This document shows positions 6,051-13,307 of a stretch of DNA of 17,537 bases, piece by piece. The stretch is from Aquificaceae bacterium. Its GTDB lineage: Bacteria; Aquificota; Aquificia; Aquificales; Aquificaceae. Both the position numbers and the translations under genes were made by a program. Each line of letters begins with the position of its first letter. Position 1 is the first letter of the stretch. Under the pieces are notes generated by a model, which worked only from the letters and a program-made list of their open reading frames with translations, was not told the DNA's origin and did not search any database. The stretch is from NCBI GenBank assembly GCA_027049085.1, contig JALTVH010000139.1, positions 1 through 17,537 of the forward strand, written 5' to 3'.

Positions 6051-7172
6051 ATGTTTCATGTCTCAAAGGTATCTCCTTTTTATTTTATGGTTGCCCTGTT
6101 ATGCCTGGCTGCGGGCCTCTATTTGAGGGTAAAGGAGCCCTTGAGTGAAAGATCCTTCTATTTACTGGTTTTTGGATTCCTGGCAATGACCCTTACAGGA
6201 GCCATGTATCAGATAATCCCCAACTCCCAGAGCGGAAAGCTTCATCGTGAGAAGCTCTCCTTTGTTGCCTTCCCACTTGCCCTCCTCTCCTCTCTCTCCT
6301 TTTTTGCAGGCGAATTTCTGATCGGAAGCCTCTTCCTCTTTGCGTCTCTCAATATATTTCTCTTCCAGTCCCTCAAAACGATCAGGAATCCCAATCCCCC
6401 CACCGTGAGGTTTCTTATACTTTCTGCCTTTTTTCTCTATCTCTCTTCCCTTATCCTTCTTGTCCACCACCTGTTCGGGGCGATCCCCATTCAGCTTGCG
6501 GTTCATGCTCTAACTGTGGGCTCCATGCTCAGTGCGATTTACGGCGTTGAGTTTGCCTGGGTGCCGATGCTTCTGATGGAAAGCGTGAGCGTCAGGACTG
6601 GTCACAGGCTCTTTTATATGAAGCTTGTGACCTCTTTGGCTTTACTTGTCTCATTCCTTTTCCTTGATTACCGCCTGATCAGCCTTGCGGGATCTCTTGA
6701 GGTATTTCTGAGCCTCTATGTTATTTATGTGATTGCAGGCGTTGTTCGGAAAAGGAGGTCTCCAGCACCAATAGTTCCTCCGCTGAGACTCTTCCTGTCT
6801 GCTCTTCCACTCCTTCCCCTCGGGCTTTCAGTGGGCTTTGTCATGGCTTTCAGAGGCGGACCATCCCCCGAACTCCTTGCCCTTCACATTGACCTGCTGA
6901 TCTTCGGCTTTGGCGCTGTCACCATCATGGGAGGAATGTCTCACCTGATGCCCAGAGTGATGTGGCAGTGGCTAAAAAAGGGAACAATAGCGGATTACGT
7001 TGATGAGACACCTCTCAGACTGTTGTCCTACCTTGCCCTTCCTCTTACCGTAGTCTCTGGGGCTGTGAACTTCCTGGGCTTCACGGAGATCTGTGTCCTT
7101 GTCTATACACTCCTTCTGATACTGCTCGTTAGAGCAGTCTTCTGGAGACCTCTCAGGATCCTCCGAACCTGA
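6051..7172 (+). CDS. Polytopic membrane protein, NnrS/heme-copper-oxidase subunit I-like
   Basis: This 373-residue protein is almost entirely hydrophobic, with roughly ten to twelve membrane segments. Histidines sit within or beside these segments at 139/140, 152, 185, 279 and 298. The C-terminal segment with H279 and GGMSHLMPR (294-302) recalls heme-binding helices of NnrS-type and heme-copper-oxidase-like proteins, and HALTVGSML at 152-160 resembles the NnrS HALxVG motif. An internal repeat is visible: GFLAMTLTGAMYQIIPN (42-58) aligns with GFGAVTIMGGMSHLMPR (286-302), with the histidine replaced by glutamine in the first copy. It is the only gene after a strong, palindrome-containing promoter, and its 3' end overlaps the convergent CopD-like gene by 20 bp. 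The role may be heme/copper handling or nitric-oxide stress; I cannot fix it. Confidence 0.6.
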   Translation: MFHVSKVSPFYFMVALLCLAAGLYLRVKEPLSERSFYLLVFGFLAMTLTGAMYQIIPNSQSGKLHREKLSFVAFPLALLSSLSFFAGEFLIGSLFLFASLNIFLFQSLKTIRNPNPPTVRFLILSAFFLYLSSLILLVHHLFGAIPIQLAVHALTVGSMLSAIYGVEFAWVPMLLMESVSVRTGHRLFYMKLVTSLALLVSFLFLDYRLISLAGSLEVFLSLYVIYVIAGVVRKRRSPAPIVPPLRLFLSALPLLPLGLSVGFVMAFRGGPSPELLALHIDLLIFGFGAVTIMGGMSHLMPRVMWQWLKKGTIADYVDETPLRLLSYLALPLTVVSGAVNFLGFTEICVLVYTLLLILLVRAVFWRPLRILRT

Positions 7173-7572
7173 TGTAAGTAATTATTGAAGTAATCAGGAT
7201 TCCCAGAATCAGATTGATCCAGACAAAGTTGGGGATGTGCCTGAAGAGCTGTTTTCTGAATAGGTAGAAGTAGATATAAATGAAGTTAATAACCATGATG
7301 GAAAAAAGAAACAGTTTTATGTGAAAGAGGGGATTTGTGCCAAGGTCTGGCCTGTAGGTGTGCCACAGTCCAAGGCCTGTAAGAAGGAGAACCGCTATTG
7401 AGAGCCACACAGCGAGGAAGAACCTCCTCAGAACCTTTCCAGCAACTTCTTTTTTCATCTCATCGTTCTTTATGCTCTTCATGGCGGGATGAAGAAAGAG
7501 GAGGTTAAAGACCATACCACCGATCCAGACCATTGCAAAGAAGATGTGGAGCAGGAGCAGTGATGCCTTCAT
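7153..7572 (-). CDS. Small four-helix membrane protein, CopD-like
   Basis: The 139 residues form four membrane helices: residues 3-27, about 50-70, 84-104 and 115-135. The opening HIFFAMVWIGGMVF (H9) and the later histidines H28, H71 and H84 (GLWHTYRP and LFHIKL) are typical of small CopD/HemJ-related proteins, in which such histidines bind heme or metal. The ATG at 7572 has AGGGGGA about 6 nt upstream. It shares a 57-bp intergenic region with the ATP synthase genes and overlaps the end of the NnrS-like gene. Two adjacent histidine-rich membrane proteins suggest a common link to heme or copper, by inference only. Confidence 0.65.
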   Translation of the reverse strand: MKASLLLLHIFFAMVWIGGMVFNLLFLHPAMKSIKNDEMKKEVAGKVLRRFFLAVWLSIAVLLLTGLGLWHTYRPDLGTNPLFHIKLFLFSIMVINFIYIYFYLFRKQLFRHIPNFVWINLILGILITSIITYIRFGGS

Positions 7573-7597
7573 TTAGTTCCCCCTTAAAAACTTATTG

Positions 7598-7609
7598 CAT
7601 TATATAATG
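7598..7609. promoter_or_regulatory. Divergent promoter -10 region: palindrome CATTATATAATG
   Basis: CATTATATAATG is a perfect palindrome that provides a consensus TATAAT on each strand (7603-7608 plus, 7604-7599 minus). The plus-strand copy lies about 21 nt before the atpF' start, whose Shine-Dalgarno GGAGGA is at 7620-7625; the minus-strand copy lies 26 nt before the CopD-like start. No good -35 was found on either strand, so strength is uncertain. Confidence 0.45.
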
Positions 7610-7629
7610 TTTTAGCCTCGGAGGAAGCA

Positions 7630-8064
7630 ATGGATATAGGCGTTGTGCCAAACGTGACTCTGTTCATTCAGGCATTCCTGTTTCTGGTATTTGTGCTGGT
7701 AGTTAATTTCGTTCTTGTGAAACCATACGTCAGGGCAATGGAAGAGAGGCAGAAAATAATTGATAGCAATAGGGAATCGGCTCTGAAGCTTAGAGAAGAG
7801 GCACAGTCTTTACTTGCCGAGGCAAAAGAGATCCTTGATAAAGCGAGAACTGAGGCGAATGAGATCCTTGAAAATGCCCGCAAAGAGGCGGTGAAGATCA
7901 AAAACGAGATCCTTGAATCTGCAGAAGAGGAGGCAGGAAGGGAAATTAAGGAGAAGACGGAAGAGATAAGGAAAGCTCTTGAAGAGGAAAAGTCCAAGCT
8001 TGAGTATTCCGTTCAGGAGATAGCAAAAGCCCTTGTTAAGAAAATTACAGGAGTCGCTGCATGA
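7630..8064 (+). CDS. atpF': ATP synthase F0 subunit b' (AtpF')
   Basis: This is the first of two b-type stator subunits. One membrane helix at residues 9-31 is followed by KPYVRAMEERQKIIDSNRE and a long uninterrupted charged coiled coil, the peripheral stalk that links F0 to F1. The 144 residues are typical of b'. A near-consensus ribosome-binding site, GGAGGA, precedes the ATG. The stop overlaps the start of the second b subunit as ATGA, so the pair is translationally coupled, as expected for a b/b' heterodimer. Assigning this one as b' rests on its place before the longer b and its lack of a signal peptide. Confidence 0.9.
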   Translation: MDIGVVPNVTLFIQAFLFLVFVLVVNFVLVKPYVRAMEERQKIIDSNRESALKLREEAQSLLAEAKEILDKARTEANEILENARKEAVKIKNEILESAEEEAGREIKEKTEEIRKALEEEKSKLEYSVQEIAKALVKKITGVAA

Positions 8065-8615
8065 AACCTGTGTATATTTCCTTTCTGCTTATCCCTGCTC
8101 TTGCACTGGCGGGGGAAGGATCTGGCGGTCACAGTCCCCTTGAGATTTTCTGGAAGGGCTTTAACATTGTCCTCTTTCTCGGGATCGTTTACTGGCTTGG
8201 CAGAAAGCCTGTGGGAGAGGCCTTCAACAGGTTCTGGAGGTCTCTGTCGGAGGATGTTGAGAAATCAGAGCAGGAGCTGATGCTTGCCAAAAGCGATCTC
8301 AGAAAGGCACAGGAAGAGCTTGAGAAGGCAAAGGTCAGGGCAGATGAATCCATAGCCCTTGCGAGGGAATCTGCCCAGGCAGAGGTTGAAAGGGCACGAC
8401 AGCATGCCCAAGAGGTTGCTTCCCGCGTAAAAGAAAAGGCAAGGGAAACCGTTGATATAGAGCTCAAAAGGGCAAAGGAAGAGCTAACTCGATTCGGCAT
8501 GGAAAAGGCTGAGGAAATCGCCATTAATATGCTCAGGGACGCTTTCTCTGATAAGGATCTTCAGAAGAAATACATAAAGTCCCAGATCAGGACCTTAGAG
8601 GAGAATAAAGGATGA
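8061..8615 (+). CDS. atpF: ATP synthase F0 subunit b (AtpF) with N-terminal signal-peptide-like sequence
   Basis: This is the second stator b subunit. The mature part has a membrane helix at about residues 33-48 (FNIVLFLGIVYWLG) followed by KPVGEAFNRFW and a long charged coiled coil to the C-terminus. Before it lies an extra hydrophobic stretch (about residues 3-17) ending in ALALAGEG, which looks like a cleavable signal peptide with an AxA site; without it the N-terminus would have two membrane helices. At 184 residues it is longer than the 156-residue E. coli b. It overlaps atpF' and atpH by ATGA junctions. Subunits beta, gamma, alpha, epsilon, a and c are not in the window, so the ATP synthase genes of this genome are split. 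Confidence 0.9.
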   Translation: MKPVYISFLLIPALALAGEGSGGHSPLEIFWKGFNIVLFLGIVYWLGRKPVGEAFNRFWRSLSEDVEKSEQELMLAKSDLRKAQEELEKAKVRADESIALARESAQAEVERARQHAQEVASRVKEKARETVDIELKRAKEELTRFGMEKAEEIAINMLRDAFSDKDLQKKYIKSQIRTLEENKG

Positions 8616-9154
8616 GCACAAAGAAGGAGATAGCAAGGAAAACCGTACGTCTCCTTGTAAGGAAGGTGCCAAAGGATAAAGAGACCCTGATAAAGACTGG
8701 CGACTTCCTTGAGGTCCTTGCCTATTTGTATAAAAAGTCAAAGGATATGAGAAACTTTCTTGTAAGTCCCTACATACCAAAGAAGAAAAAGCTTGAGTTT
8801 ATAGACCAGATCGCCGAAAGATTTTCGGTCCCTTCGGATGTAAGGGAAATATTTGAGTACCTCGTTGACATAAACGGCTTCTCCCTTTTAGGGGAAATGA
8901 AGAGGCTGTATGACCATGAGGTTGAGAAGATAATGAGAACCTCAAGGGGAGACCTTTTCCTGCCCTCAGAGATAGACAAGAAGACCGTGGATGAGATAAT
9001 TGCTTTCCTTGAGAAGTCAACGGGGAGGGAACTTGAGGTTGATGTCAGGTATGACCCCGAAATAATCGGCGGATTTGTTTTCAGAACTTCAGGACTTGTT
9101 ATTGACACCTCGGTGAGGAGACAGCTCGAAGATCTCATGATCCGCGGAGGTTAA
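8612..9154 (+). CDS. atpH: ATP synthase F1 subunit delta (AtpH)
   Basis: The delta subunit (OSCP equivalent) caps F1 and binds the b stalk. The 180 residues match the family. The N-terminal helical domain includes NFLVSPYIPKKKKLEFIDQI near 50-69, and the C-terminal domain ends with the diagnostic YDPEIIGGFVFRTSGLVIDT followed by SVRRQLEDL. The start overlaps the stop of atpF as ATGA, with AGGAG upstream. In most bacteria atpA comes next; here the next gene is ndk, 4 bp away, so the operon is broken after the stator genes. Confidence 0.95.
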   Translation: MSTKKEIARKTVRLLVRKVPKDKETLIKTGDFLEVLAYLYKKSKDMRNFLVSPYIPKKKKLEFIDQIAERFSVPSDVREIFEYLVDINGFSLLGEMKRLYDHEVEKIMRTSRGDLFLPSEIDKKTVDEIIAFLEKSTGRELEVDVRYDPEIIGGFVFRTSGLVIDTSVRRQLEDLMIRGG

Positions 9155-9158
9155 CCCG

Positions 9159-9584
9159 ATGGAAAGAACCCTCATAATCATCAAGCCCGATGCTGTCCGC
9201 AAGGGAGCGGTTGGCAAGATCCTTGACCGCTTCATTCAGGAGGGCTTTGAAATAAAGGCCCTCAAGATGTTCAGGTTAACGGAGGAGCAGGCAAAACAGT
9301 TCTACATCGTTCACAGGGAGAGGCCCTTTTATCAGGAACTCGTTGAGTTTATGACCTCCGGTCCCGTTGTCGCAGCGGTCCTTGAAGGGGAGGAGGCGAT
9401 TCAGAGAACGAGAGACATAATAGGACCCACTGACAGCGAGGAGGCAAGAAAGATAGCACCCGACACCATAAGGGCAAAGTACGGTACCGACAAGGGCCAG
9501 AACGCTATCCACGCCTCGGACTCTAAAGAATCGGCAAGCTACGAGATCCCTTTCATCTTTTCCGCCCTTGAACTGATTGGCTGA
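9159..9584 (+). CDS. ndk: Nucleoside diphosphate kinase
   Basis: Ndk balances nucleoside triphosphates by passing phosphate from ATP to NDPs through a phosphohistidine. The 141 residues match the family. Visible marks are the N-terminal TLIIIKPDAV, KMFRLTEEQA, the ERPFYQELVEFMTSGPVV segment, and NAIHASDSKESA with the catalytic H118; the usual motif is NxVHGSDS, so Ile and Ala replacements are conservative. GGAGG lies upstream in the end of atpH. Its stop overlaps the start of the licD-like gene as TGATG. Joining to ATP synthase stator genes is unusual. It could help supply CTP to the LicC-like protein encoded nearby, an inference only. Confidence 0.96.
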   Translation: MERTLIIIKPDAVRKGAVGKILDRFIQEGFEIKALKMFRLTEEQAKQFYIVHRERPFYQELVEFMTSGPVVAAVLEGEEAIQRTRDIIGPTDSEEARKIAPDTIRAKYGTDKGQNAIHASDSKESASYEIPFIFSALELIG

Positions 9585-10360
9585 TGCAAGAGGCCCCTGT
9601 TTACAACAGGGAACTCGTCAGGAAACACCAGAGCCTGATGCTTGAAATCCTTAAAGAGGTACATTGGATCTGCATAGAGGAAGGCATTCGTTACTGGCTT
9701 GACAGTGGAACACTTCTTGGAGCTGTTAGGCACAAAGGTTTTATTCCTTGGGATGACGACCTTGATATTTCAATGCCTCTTGAAGATTACTACAGATTTC
9801 TTCAGATAGCAGATAACAAAATCCCTGAATGGCTTTTCATTCAGACCAAAAGTAAGGAGAGATCTTTTAAAAGGTATTACGCAAAGGTAAGGAGTTCAAA
9901 GGGGAGAGTCCTTGAAGAGAGAGAGGTTAAAAAGATCAGCAGGGGCAAAAAGGTCAACTACAATACGGGAATTTACATAGATATTTTCCCCTGCATAACA
10001 ATCAGAGATGGGGAGGGAGACTCTTACTTCAGGATGATGAGGGCTGTTGATAGGGTACGGAAGATAGCGGACGTTTACGCAGTTATTGAGCCACTATTCA
10101 GGTGGTTTGAGAGGAGATGGCATAAGGGTTGGGATGGAGAAAACCTGATTGTGGTAAGAAGCGTCAGGTTTCCGGAGATTAATTTTTGTGTACCTTTATC
10201 AAGCCTGTTTCCCCTGAAGGAGTATGAGTTTGAAGGTAGCAAATTCTTGGGTCCGGCGAATCCAGATCCCTACCTCAGAGTTCTTTACGGGAATTACATG
10301 GAACTTCCTCCTGTTGAAGAAAGAAAGCCATCCCATGGTGTCTATGTTGAAATTTTTTGA
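9584..10360 (+). CDS. LicD-family phosphotransferase
   Basis: LicD-family enzymes carry a nucleotidyltransferase fold and move a phospho-alcohol, classically phosphocholine from CDP-choline, onto a sugar of a surface glycan. The family motif is plain at residues 41-64: SGTLLGAVRHKG, then FIPWDDDLDISM with the metal-binding D57-D61 cluster. The 258 residues are of normal length, with no signal peptide or membrane segment, so it acts at the cytoplasmic side. The ATG overlaps the ndk stop (TGATG). Its 3' end overlaps the convergent LicC-aminotransferase fusion gene by 19 bp. LicD beside a LicC-like gene is the classical lic1 pairing; the donor need not be choline, because no choline kinase or transporter is present. 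Confidence 0.88.
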   Translation: MQEAPVYNRELVRKHQSLMLEILKEVHWICIEEGIRYWLDSGTLLGAVRHKGFIPWDDDLDISMPLEDYYRFLQIADNKIPEWLFIQTKSKERSFKRYYAKVRSSKGRVLEEREVKKISRGKKVNYNTGIYIDIFPCITIRDGEGDSYFRMMRAVDRVRKIADVYAVIEPLFRWFERRWHKGWDGENLIVVRSVRFPEINFCVPLSSLFPLKEYEFEGSKFLGPANPDPYLRVLYGNYMELPPVEERKPSHGVYVEIF

Positions 10361-12138
10361 AGTGCTTCAAGGAGATGATCGTTGTCTTCAGGCTTATTTA
10401 CAGCTATCCTAACATATTCACCTTTTATTCCCCTTTTACCGGAAAGGTCTTTGATAAGGAAGCCCCTTTTGAAAAGCTCCTGTGTAAGGTTCTTTGCTTT
10501 GAGAGGCGCCGATAGCTTAAGGGTTATATAGTTTCCCTGTGATGGAAGAGGTGTGATGTTTTTAAGGTTCTGGAGTTTCTTAAAAAACCTTTCTCTTTCC
10601 TTTTTTACTAGAAGGCAGGATTGTTCGTAATCCTTCCTATACCTTGGAAGAATTTCCAGAAAAAATTCTGCCAGGGAGTTAATGTTCCATATTGGAAGAT
10701 ATTCTTTTAGTTTTCCGATGATATCCCTTCTTGAGGTTGCAAGAATTCCGAGCCTCACTCCTGGAACGCCAAAGCTCTTGCTTATACTTCTTATAAGAAT
10801 TAGATTTCCAAAGCGCTCAAGGTCCCTGTCATTCAGGAAAGAGTTGTCTCCACCTGTGTCAGAGAAATCGACAAAAGATTCATCAAGGATAACGAGCTTG
10901 CCAGCCTCATTCATTGATTCAAGGATCTTTACGAGGCCATTCTTATTAATAAAATTACCAGAAGGGTTATCAGGATTAATCAAGATGAGATAATCGTAGT
11001 CTTTCATCCACTCAAGGATCTTATATGGATCGTAGGCCAGATTATCGTTTTCAACCTCCACAGGGGATAGACCTTTAAACTTTTGCGGGTACTCTTCAAA
11101 GGTTGGGGCGGGGACCATTCCCTTTCCTTGGACGATTTTAGAAAGGGCGTCTATTAGTTCGGAGGCACCGTTTCCTACCATTATATAGTTCGGGTCAACA
11201 GAGAAAAAGCTTGATGCAAGGTTATTGATGGTTTCCCTTCCCGAGGGATAGGTCCTGATCATTTTTGAGGTGTACATTTCAAGCTCTTTTTCCATCTCTT
11301 GGGTTGGGAAGAAGGGATTTACAAGGTAACAGAAATCACGGATCTCTGGATTTCGCCAGTAGCCACCGTATCTTTTTGAAATCTTTTCGATCCTTTTTTG
11401 GTCACTGCCAAAGATGGCTTCTGCCATTTCAATATCGTGAACAGTATCAACTTCATACCACTTCTCGTTCCTTACCCTCAAAACCTTGATATTTACCTTG
11501 TCAATATTTGAAATGACCTTCAAAACAACCTCGTAGTATTCCTTCTCTCCGAAAACCTGTATATAGCTTTCAATGAAGGGCTTGAATATTTCGTTGAGAA
11601 ACTTTCTGCTGAACCTGTAAATATTGACCGTTTTAAGGTATCGGTCGCTTTCTATGGGATTAAAGGCTTCTTGAGTTACAAAGGATTCAATAAAATCTTG
11701 GTCGCTGGCTAATACCACGGTTCCTGACATCCAGGGCCGGTACCGATCAACTACAGCGACAGCTTCATAATTTTCCTCTTTAAGCCTCTCTGTCAGTTCA
11801 GGTTCAAAAAGTATATCGCTTTCAAGGAGGATTATGTTTTCAGATTTCAAATGGTTAAGAGCTATGTAAAGGGATGTAATGTTGTTGGTTCTCGCATACC
11901 TTTCGTTTTTGACAAAAGTGAATTTGGCTTCACGAAAGGTTGATAGAAGGTATTCTTTAAGGACTTCTTCCCTGTGACCTGTGACTACGAGAATATCTTT
12001 TATTTGATTTTTCAGGAGTGATTCCACTGCATATCCAATTATTGGTTTTCCGTTAATGGGAACCATGCACTTTGGTTTGTCAAAGGTAATCTTTCCGAGC
12101 CGCCTTCCCATCCCTGCTGCAAGGATAACGGCCTGCAT
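10342..12138 (-). CDS. Fusion: LicC-like cytidylyltransferase + HisC/CobD-like PLP enzyme
   Basis: Residues 1-243 are a sugar-phosphate-type nucleotidyltransferase: LAAGMGRRLG (6-15) with DKPKCMVPINGKP, the LicC-like ERYARTNNITSLYIAL (79-94), LLESDI with D108, and WYEVDTVHDIEMAE (227-240) ending the domain. The NN-SLY region and the YEVD-type end resemble CTP:phosphocholine cytidylyltransferase LicC and its phosphonate relative PntC. Residues about 245-598 are a fold type I PLP enzyme: GNGASELID (322-330), NPDNPSG (388-394), DESFVDF (419-425), and SISKSFGVPGVRLG with lysine K454 as the Schiff base. This pattern belongs to the HisC/CobD group, which includes histidinol-phosphate aminotransferases and threonine- or serine-phosphate decarboxylases. 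No his or cobalamin genes are nearby. The likely role is to make an amino-alcohol phosphate and activate it with CTP for the convergent LicD. Confidence 0.85.
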   Translation of the reverse strand: MQAVILAAGMGRRLGKITFDKPKCMVPINGKPIIGYAVESLLKNQIKDILVVTGHREEVLKEYLLSTFREAKFTFVKNERYARTNNITSLYIALNHLKSENIILLESDILFEPELTERLKEENYEAVAVVDRYRPWMSGTVVLASDQDFIESFVTQEAFNPIESDRYLKTVNIYRFSRKFLNEIFKPFIESYIQVFGEKEYYEVVLKVISNIDKVNIKVLRVRNEKWYEVDTVHDIEMAEAIFGSDQKRIEKISKRYGGYWRNPEIRDFCYLVNPFFPTQEMEKELEMYTSKMIRTYPSGRETINNLASSFFSVDPNYIMVGNGASELIDALSKIVQGKGMVPAPTFEEYPQKFKGLSPVEVENDNLAYDPYKILEWMKDYDYLILINPDNPSGNFINKNGLVKILESMNEAGKLVILDESFVDFSDTGGDNSFLNDRDLERFGNLILIRSISKSFGVPGVRLGILATSRRDIIGKLKEYLPIWNINSLAEFFLEILPRYRKDYEQSCLLVKKERERFFKKLQNLKNITPLPSQGNYITLKLSAPLKAKNLTQELFKRGFLIKDLSGKRGIKGEYVRIAVNKPEDNDHLLEALQKIST

Positions 12139-12146
12139 CGGTGATG

Positions 12147-12154
12147 ATTATAAT
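12147..12154. promoter_or_regulatory. Shared divergent -10 element ATTATAAT
   Basis: The palindrome ATTATAAT gives TATAAT on both strands (12149-12154 plus, 12152-12147 minus) in the 23 bp between the LicC fusion and the class V aminotransferase. The distance from the -10 end to the ATG is 7 nt on plus and 8 nt on minus, with no Shine-Dalgarno on either side. This is the spacing expected for transcripts that begin at or just before the start codon. No convincing -35 was found. Confidence 0.45.
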
Positions 12155-12161
12155 TTTAGAA

Positions 12162-13307
12162 ATGAGTCTAAATAAAGGGGAAAGGCTGTTCACCCCGGGA
12201 CCCGTTGAGCTTCCCCAGCGGATCAGGGAGGTCCTCTCAAGGCAGATCATTCACCACAGGACCGCCGAGTTTACCGAGGCCTTCATGGAAACAAGGGATC
12301 TTTTTAAGAAGCTCGTTGACTCCCCCTCTGATAACTTTGTCTTTTTCAGCTCCTCGGGGACCGGAGCGATGGAATCCGCAATCCTGAATTTTTTTAAAGA
12401 GGGAGATGAGGTAATAGCTGTAGTGGGAGGCAAGTTCGGTGAGAGGTGGAGGGACCTTGCAAGGACCTGGGGTCTGAAGGTTATTGAGCTTGAGCTTGAA
12501 TGGGGCAGAAGCGTTGATCCTGAAAGTGTGGAGAAACTGATAAACCATCACCCTGAGGTCAAAGGCGTCCTTGTGCAGATGTCCGAATCCTCAACCGGTG
12601 CTTATCACGATGTTTATGCAATTGGGGAGATCACTTCCCGGAGAGACATACTTCTTGTAGTGGACGCCATAACGGCTCTTGGCGTTTACAGCTTAAAGCC
12701 TCAGTCCGCGGGGATAGACGTTCTCGTGGGAGGCTCTCAGAAGGCTTTTATGATCCCTCCGGGTCTCTCTATGGTCTGGTTCTCAGATAAAGCGTACTCA
12801 GTGGGCAGTTTCAGGGGCTACTACTTTAATATCAAAGAGGAGCTGAAAAAACAGAAGGAAGGTCAGACCGCCTTCACCCCAGCGATTCAACTGATCCTCG
12901 CACTGAGGGAATCATTAAAAATGCTTCTGGAAGAGGGGATGGAGAGAGTTGAGGAAAGGTACAGGACAATTTCTAAGGCAATGGCAAGATCCCTTTCTGA
13001 GGGTGGAATAAAGATCTTTCCCGAGAACCCTTCAATTTCCCTCACCGCATGTCTTCCTCCTGAGGGAGTTTCTGCAGATGAGATCAGGAAAAGGCTCCTC
13101 TCAATGGGAATAAGAGTTGCTGGCGGTCAGGGACCGCTAAAGGGAAAGATATTCAGGATATCCCACATGGGCGTTGATCCCCTTGACCTATCCCTTCTTC
13201 TATCTGCCCTTGAGGTTTCCCTTGGCGATCTTGGAGTGAATATACAAAAGGGTCAGATGGCAGGCCTTTTTATGGAAGAGGTTGGCAGTAAATCTGGAAT
13301 AAATTAA
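12162..13307 (+). CDS. Class V aminotransferase (alanine/serine-glyoxylate type)
   Basis: The fold type I, class V PLP enzyme has 381 residues from ATG 12162. Family marks are LFTPGPVELP (9-18), IIHHRTAEF (29-37), SSSGTGAME (63-71), VDAITALG (167-174) with the PLP-contacting aspartate, and GGSQKAFMIPPG (190-201) with K194 as Schiff-base lysine. FRISHMG near the C-terminus is also typical. This group covers alanine-glyoxylate, serine-glyoxylate or serine-pyruvate and similar transaminases, and is related to 2-aminoethylphosphonate transaminase; substrate cannot be read from the sequence. I chose ATG 12162 because homologues begin shortly before TPGP; an upstream ATG at 12144 and GTG at 12141 overlap the predicted -10. 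It leads into two glycosyltransferases and is divergent from the LicC fusion, so a role in making an amino compound for glycan decoration is possible. Confidence 0.85.
   Translation: MSLNKGERLFTPGPVELPQRIREVLSRQIIHHRTAEFTEAFMETRDLFKKLVDSPSDNFVFFSSSGTGAMESAILNFFKEGDEVIAVVGGKFGERWRDLARTWGLKVIELELEWGRSVDPESVEKLINHHPEVKGVLVQMSESSTGAYHDVYAIGEITSRRDILLVVDAITALGVYSLKPQSAGIDVLVGGSQKAFMIPPGLSMVWFSDKAYSVGSFRGYYFNIKEELKKQKEGQTAFTPAIQLILALRESLKMLLEEGMERVEERYRTISKAMARSLSEGGIKIFPENPSISLTACLPPEGVSADEIRKRLLSMGIRVAGGQGPLKGKIFRISHMGVDPLDLSLLLSALEVSLGDLGVNIQKGQMAGLFMEEVGSKSGIN

Noticed and set aside
6162..6506. Minus-strand open frame of 114 codons within the NnrS-like gene
   Set aside because: Lys/Glu-rich antisense of a hydrophobic membrane protein without motif or ribosome-binding site.
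7668..9138. Several Ser-rich open frames on the minus strand across the atp genes
   Set aside because: They are antisense shadows of highly charged coiled-coil and delta-subunit genes; Glu/Lys codons read as Ser/Phe/Leu on the reverse strand.
10353..10371. TTGAA-GTGC-TTCAA hairpin beside a run of six T at the end of licD
   Set aside because: The T-run precedes the hairpin on the plus strand, and on the minus strand the hairpin is followed by A, so it is not an intrinsic terminator in either direction.
12141..12161. Class V aminotransferase starts at GTG 12141 or ATG 12144
   Set aside because: They overlap the TATAAT element and would add seven or six residues, mostly Ile, not seen before the TPGP motif in the family.
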